Of a DNA stretch of 6,547 nt, positions 6,039 through 6,547 are shown one piece after another; within the stretch, counting starts at the first letter, position 1; each line of letters opens with the position of its first letter. The DNA is from Acidimicrobiia bacterium (GTDB taxonomy: Bacteria; Actinomycetota; Acidimicrobiia; Acidimicrobiales; Ilumatobacteraceae). The stretch spans positions 1 through 6,547 of the forward strand of contig RFMT01000383.1 of assembly GCA_009927565.1 (NCBI GenBank), written 5' to 3'. Made by a program: the position numbers and the translations under genes. Under the pieces are notes generated by a model. The model saw nothing but the letters and a program-made list of their open reading frames with translations. It was not told where the DNA came from and made no database searches.

Positions 6039-6547
6039 ACAGCGGGTACTTGTTGGGTGATGCAGTGAATGCCACCACCACCGCGTGCAAGAATCTCTCC
6101 AATTTCAAGACCGACAATGTCATGACTCGGAATAAATTCGCCGAGTAGGGCCAATATTTCGCTGTCGGCGCCATGGCCGCAAACTGGCACGATAACGGCG
6201 TTGTTGCAAATATAAAAATTCAAATATGGCACCGCAGCACGTACCGAATCAGTAACTACAAATGGCAACACTGGTATCTCATGCACGGTTAGACCTGCGG
6301 CTTTTGCCACGGCGATATTTGTCGCGCACCGCACAAAGTCTTCTTCATCCTTATCGTCGCAACCTTGCATGATCACGGTTTTTGGTCCGATGAACGCAGC
6401 CACATTGTCAACATGACCATCTGTGTCGTCATCGAGTGCGAGCCCGAATGGCAGCCAGACGACCTCTTTTTGACCTAATTCTTTACACAACCGATCTGCA
6501 ATCTGCTCGCGCGAGAGTTTTGGGTTGCGATTTGGATTAAGCAAACA
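6035..6547 (-). CDS. aguA: Agmatine deiminase, partial (C-terminal half)
   Basis: Agmatine deiminase (EC 3.5.3.12) converts agmatine to N-carbamoylputrescine and ammonia in a route from arginine to putrescine. The visible 171 codons match the C-terminal half of this roughly 340-370-aa family. At the edge they read CLLNPNRNP, then VVWLPFG, DDDTDGHVDN with the catalytic His codon at 6413-6415, an YLNFYICNNAVIVPVCG strand, and the terminal GGGGIHCITQQVPAV with the nucleophilic Cys codon at 6062-6064. Both catalytic residues are intact. The gene enters from beyond the right edge: the TTG at 6544-6542 lies inside the conserved motif and is not a start, and the frame is still open at 6547. The stop (TAA on the minus strand, 6037-6035) overlaps the TAG of the convergent oxygenase gene. 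Related peptidyl-arginine deiminase-like proteins are the only serious alternative. Confidence 0.93.
   Translation of the reverse strand, partial: CLLNPNRNPKLSREQIADRLCKELGQKEVVWLPFGLALDDDTDGHVDNVAAFIGPKTVIMQGCDDKDEEDFVRCATNIAVAKAAGLTVHEIPVLPFVVTDSVRAAVPYLNFYICNNAVIVPVCGHGADSEILALLGEFIPSHDIVGLEIGEILARGGGGIHCITQQVPAV

Noticed and set aside
6542..6544. TTG as a start codon of the agmatine deiminase
   Set aside because: It falls within the conserved CLLNPNRNP motif, and the frame continues to the window edge with a Cys codon that fits the family.

Overview
The window is densely coding bacterial DNA of roughly balanced base composition (judged by eye). It has almost no intergenic space and few recognisable Shine-Dalgarno sequences. 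No tRNA, rRNA, mobile element or CRISPR array was seen. SD-poor starts, a bacterial tryptophan 2,3-dioxygenase/kynureninase pair, an SRPBCC protein and a HalD/BesD-like oxygenase would suit an environmental actinobacterium (for example an Acidimicrobiia-type lineage of moderate GC). Other marine or freshwater lineages such as SAR202 Chloroflexi are not excluded; the taxonomic guess is inference.

Layout. Positions 2-166 (+) hold the 3' end of an unidentified gene that runs convergently into kynureninase (152-1420, -), overlapping it by 15 bp. Kynureninase is divergent from tryptophan 2,3-dioxygenase (1434-2249, +), with only 13 bp between the two start codons. A perfect 16-bp palindrome (1392-1407) lies just inside the kynU coding region, 26 bp before the dioxygenase start, and is a good operator candidate for both genes. 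After the dioxygenase, four more genes follow on the same strand with gaps of 43, 2, 17 and 13 bp: an SRPBCC-fold protein (2293-2682), a formylglycine-type sulfatase (2685-4235), a 3-hydroxyisobutyrate-dehydrogenase-family oxidoreductase (4253-5158) and a HalD/BesD-family Fe(II)/2-oxoglutarate oxygenase (5172-6038). The last gene meets a convergent, partial agmatine deiminase gene (6035-6547, -) with a 4-bp overlap of stop codons.

How the genes may work together. Tryptophan 2,3-dioxygenase and kynureninase are the first and third steps of tryptophan breakdown through kynurenine to anthranilate. The middle enzyme, kynurenine formamidase, is not in the window. The four genes downstream of the dioxygenase are packed like an operon, but they do not belong to any tryptophan pathway I recognise. 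Taken together (ligand-binding SRPBCC protein, sulfate ester hydrolase, beta-hydroxyacid-type dehydrogenase, amino-acid-type hydroxylase) they could form a catabolic or modifying route for a sulfated or amino-acid-derived substrate. That grouping is the most interesting feature here and is inference from gene order only.
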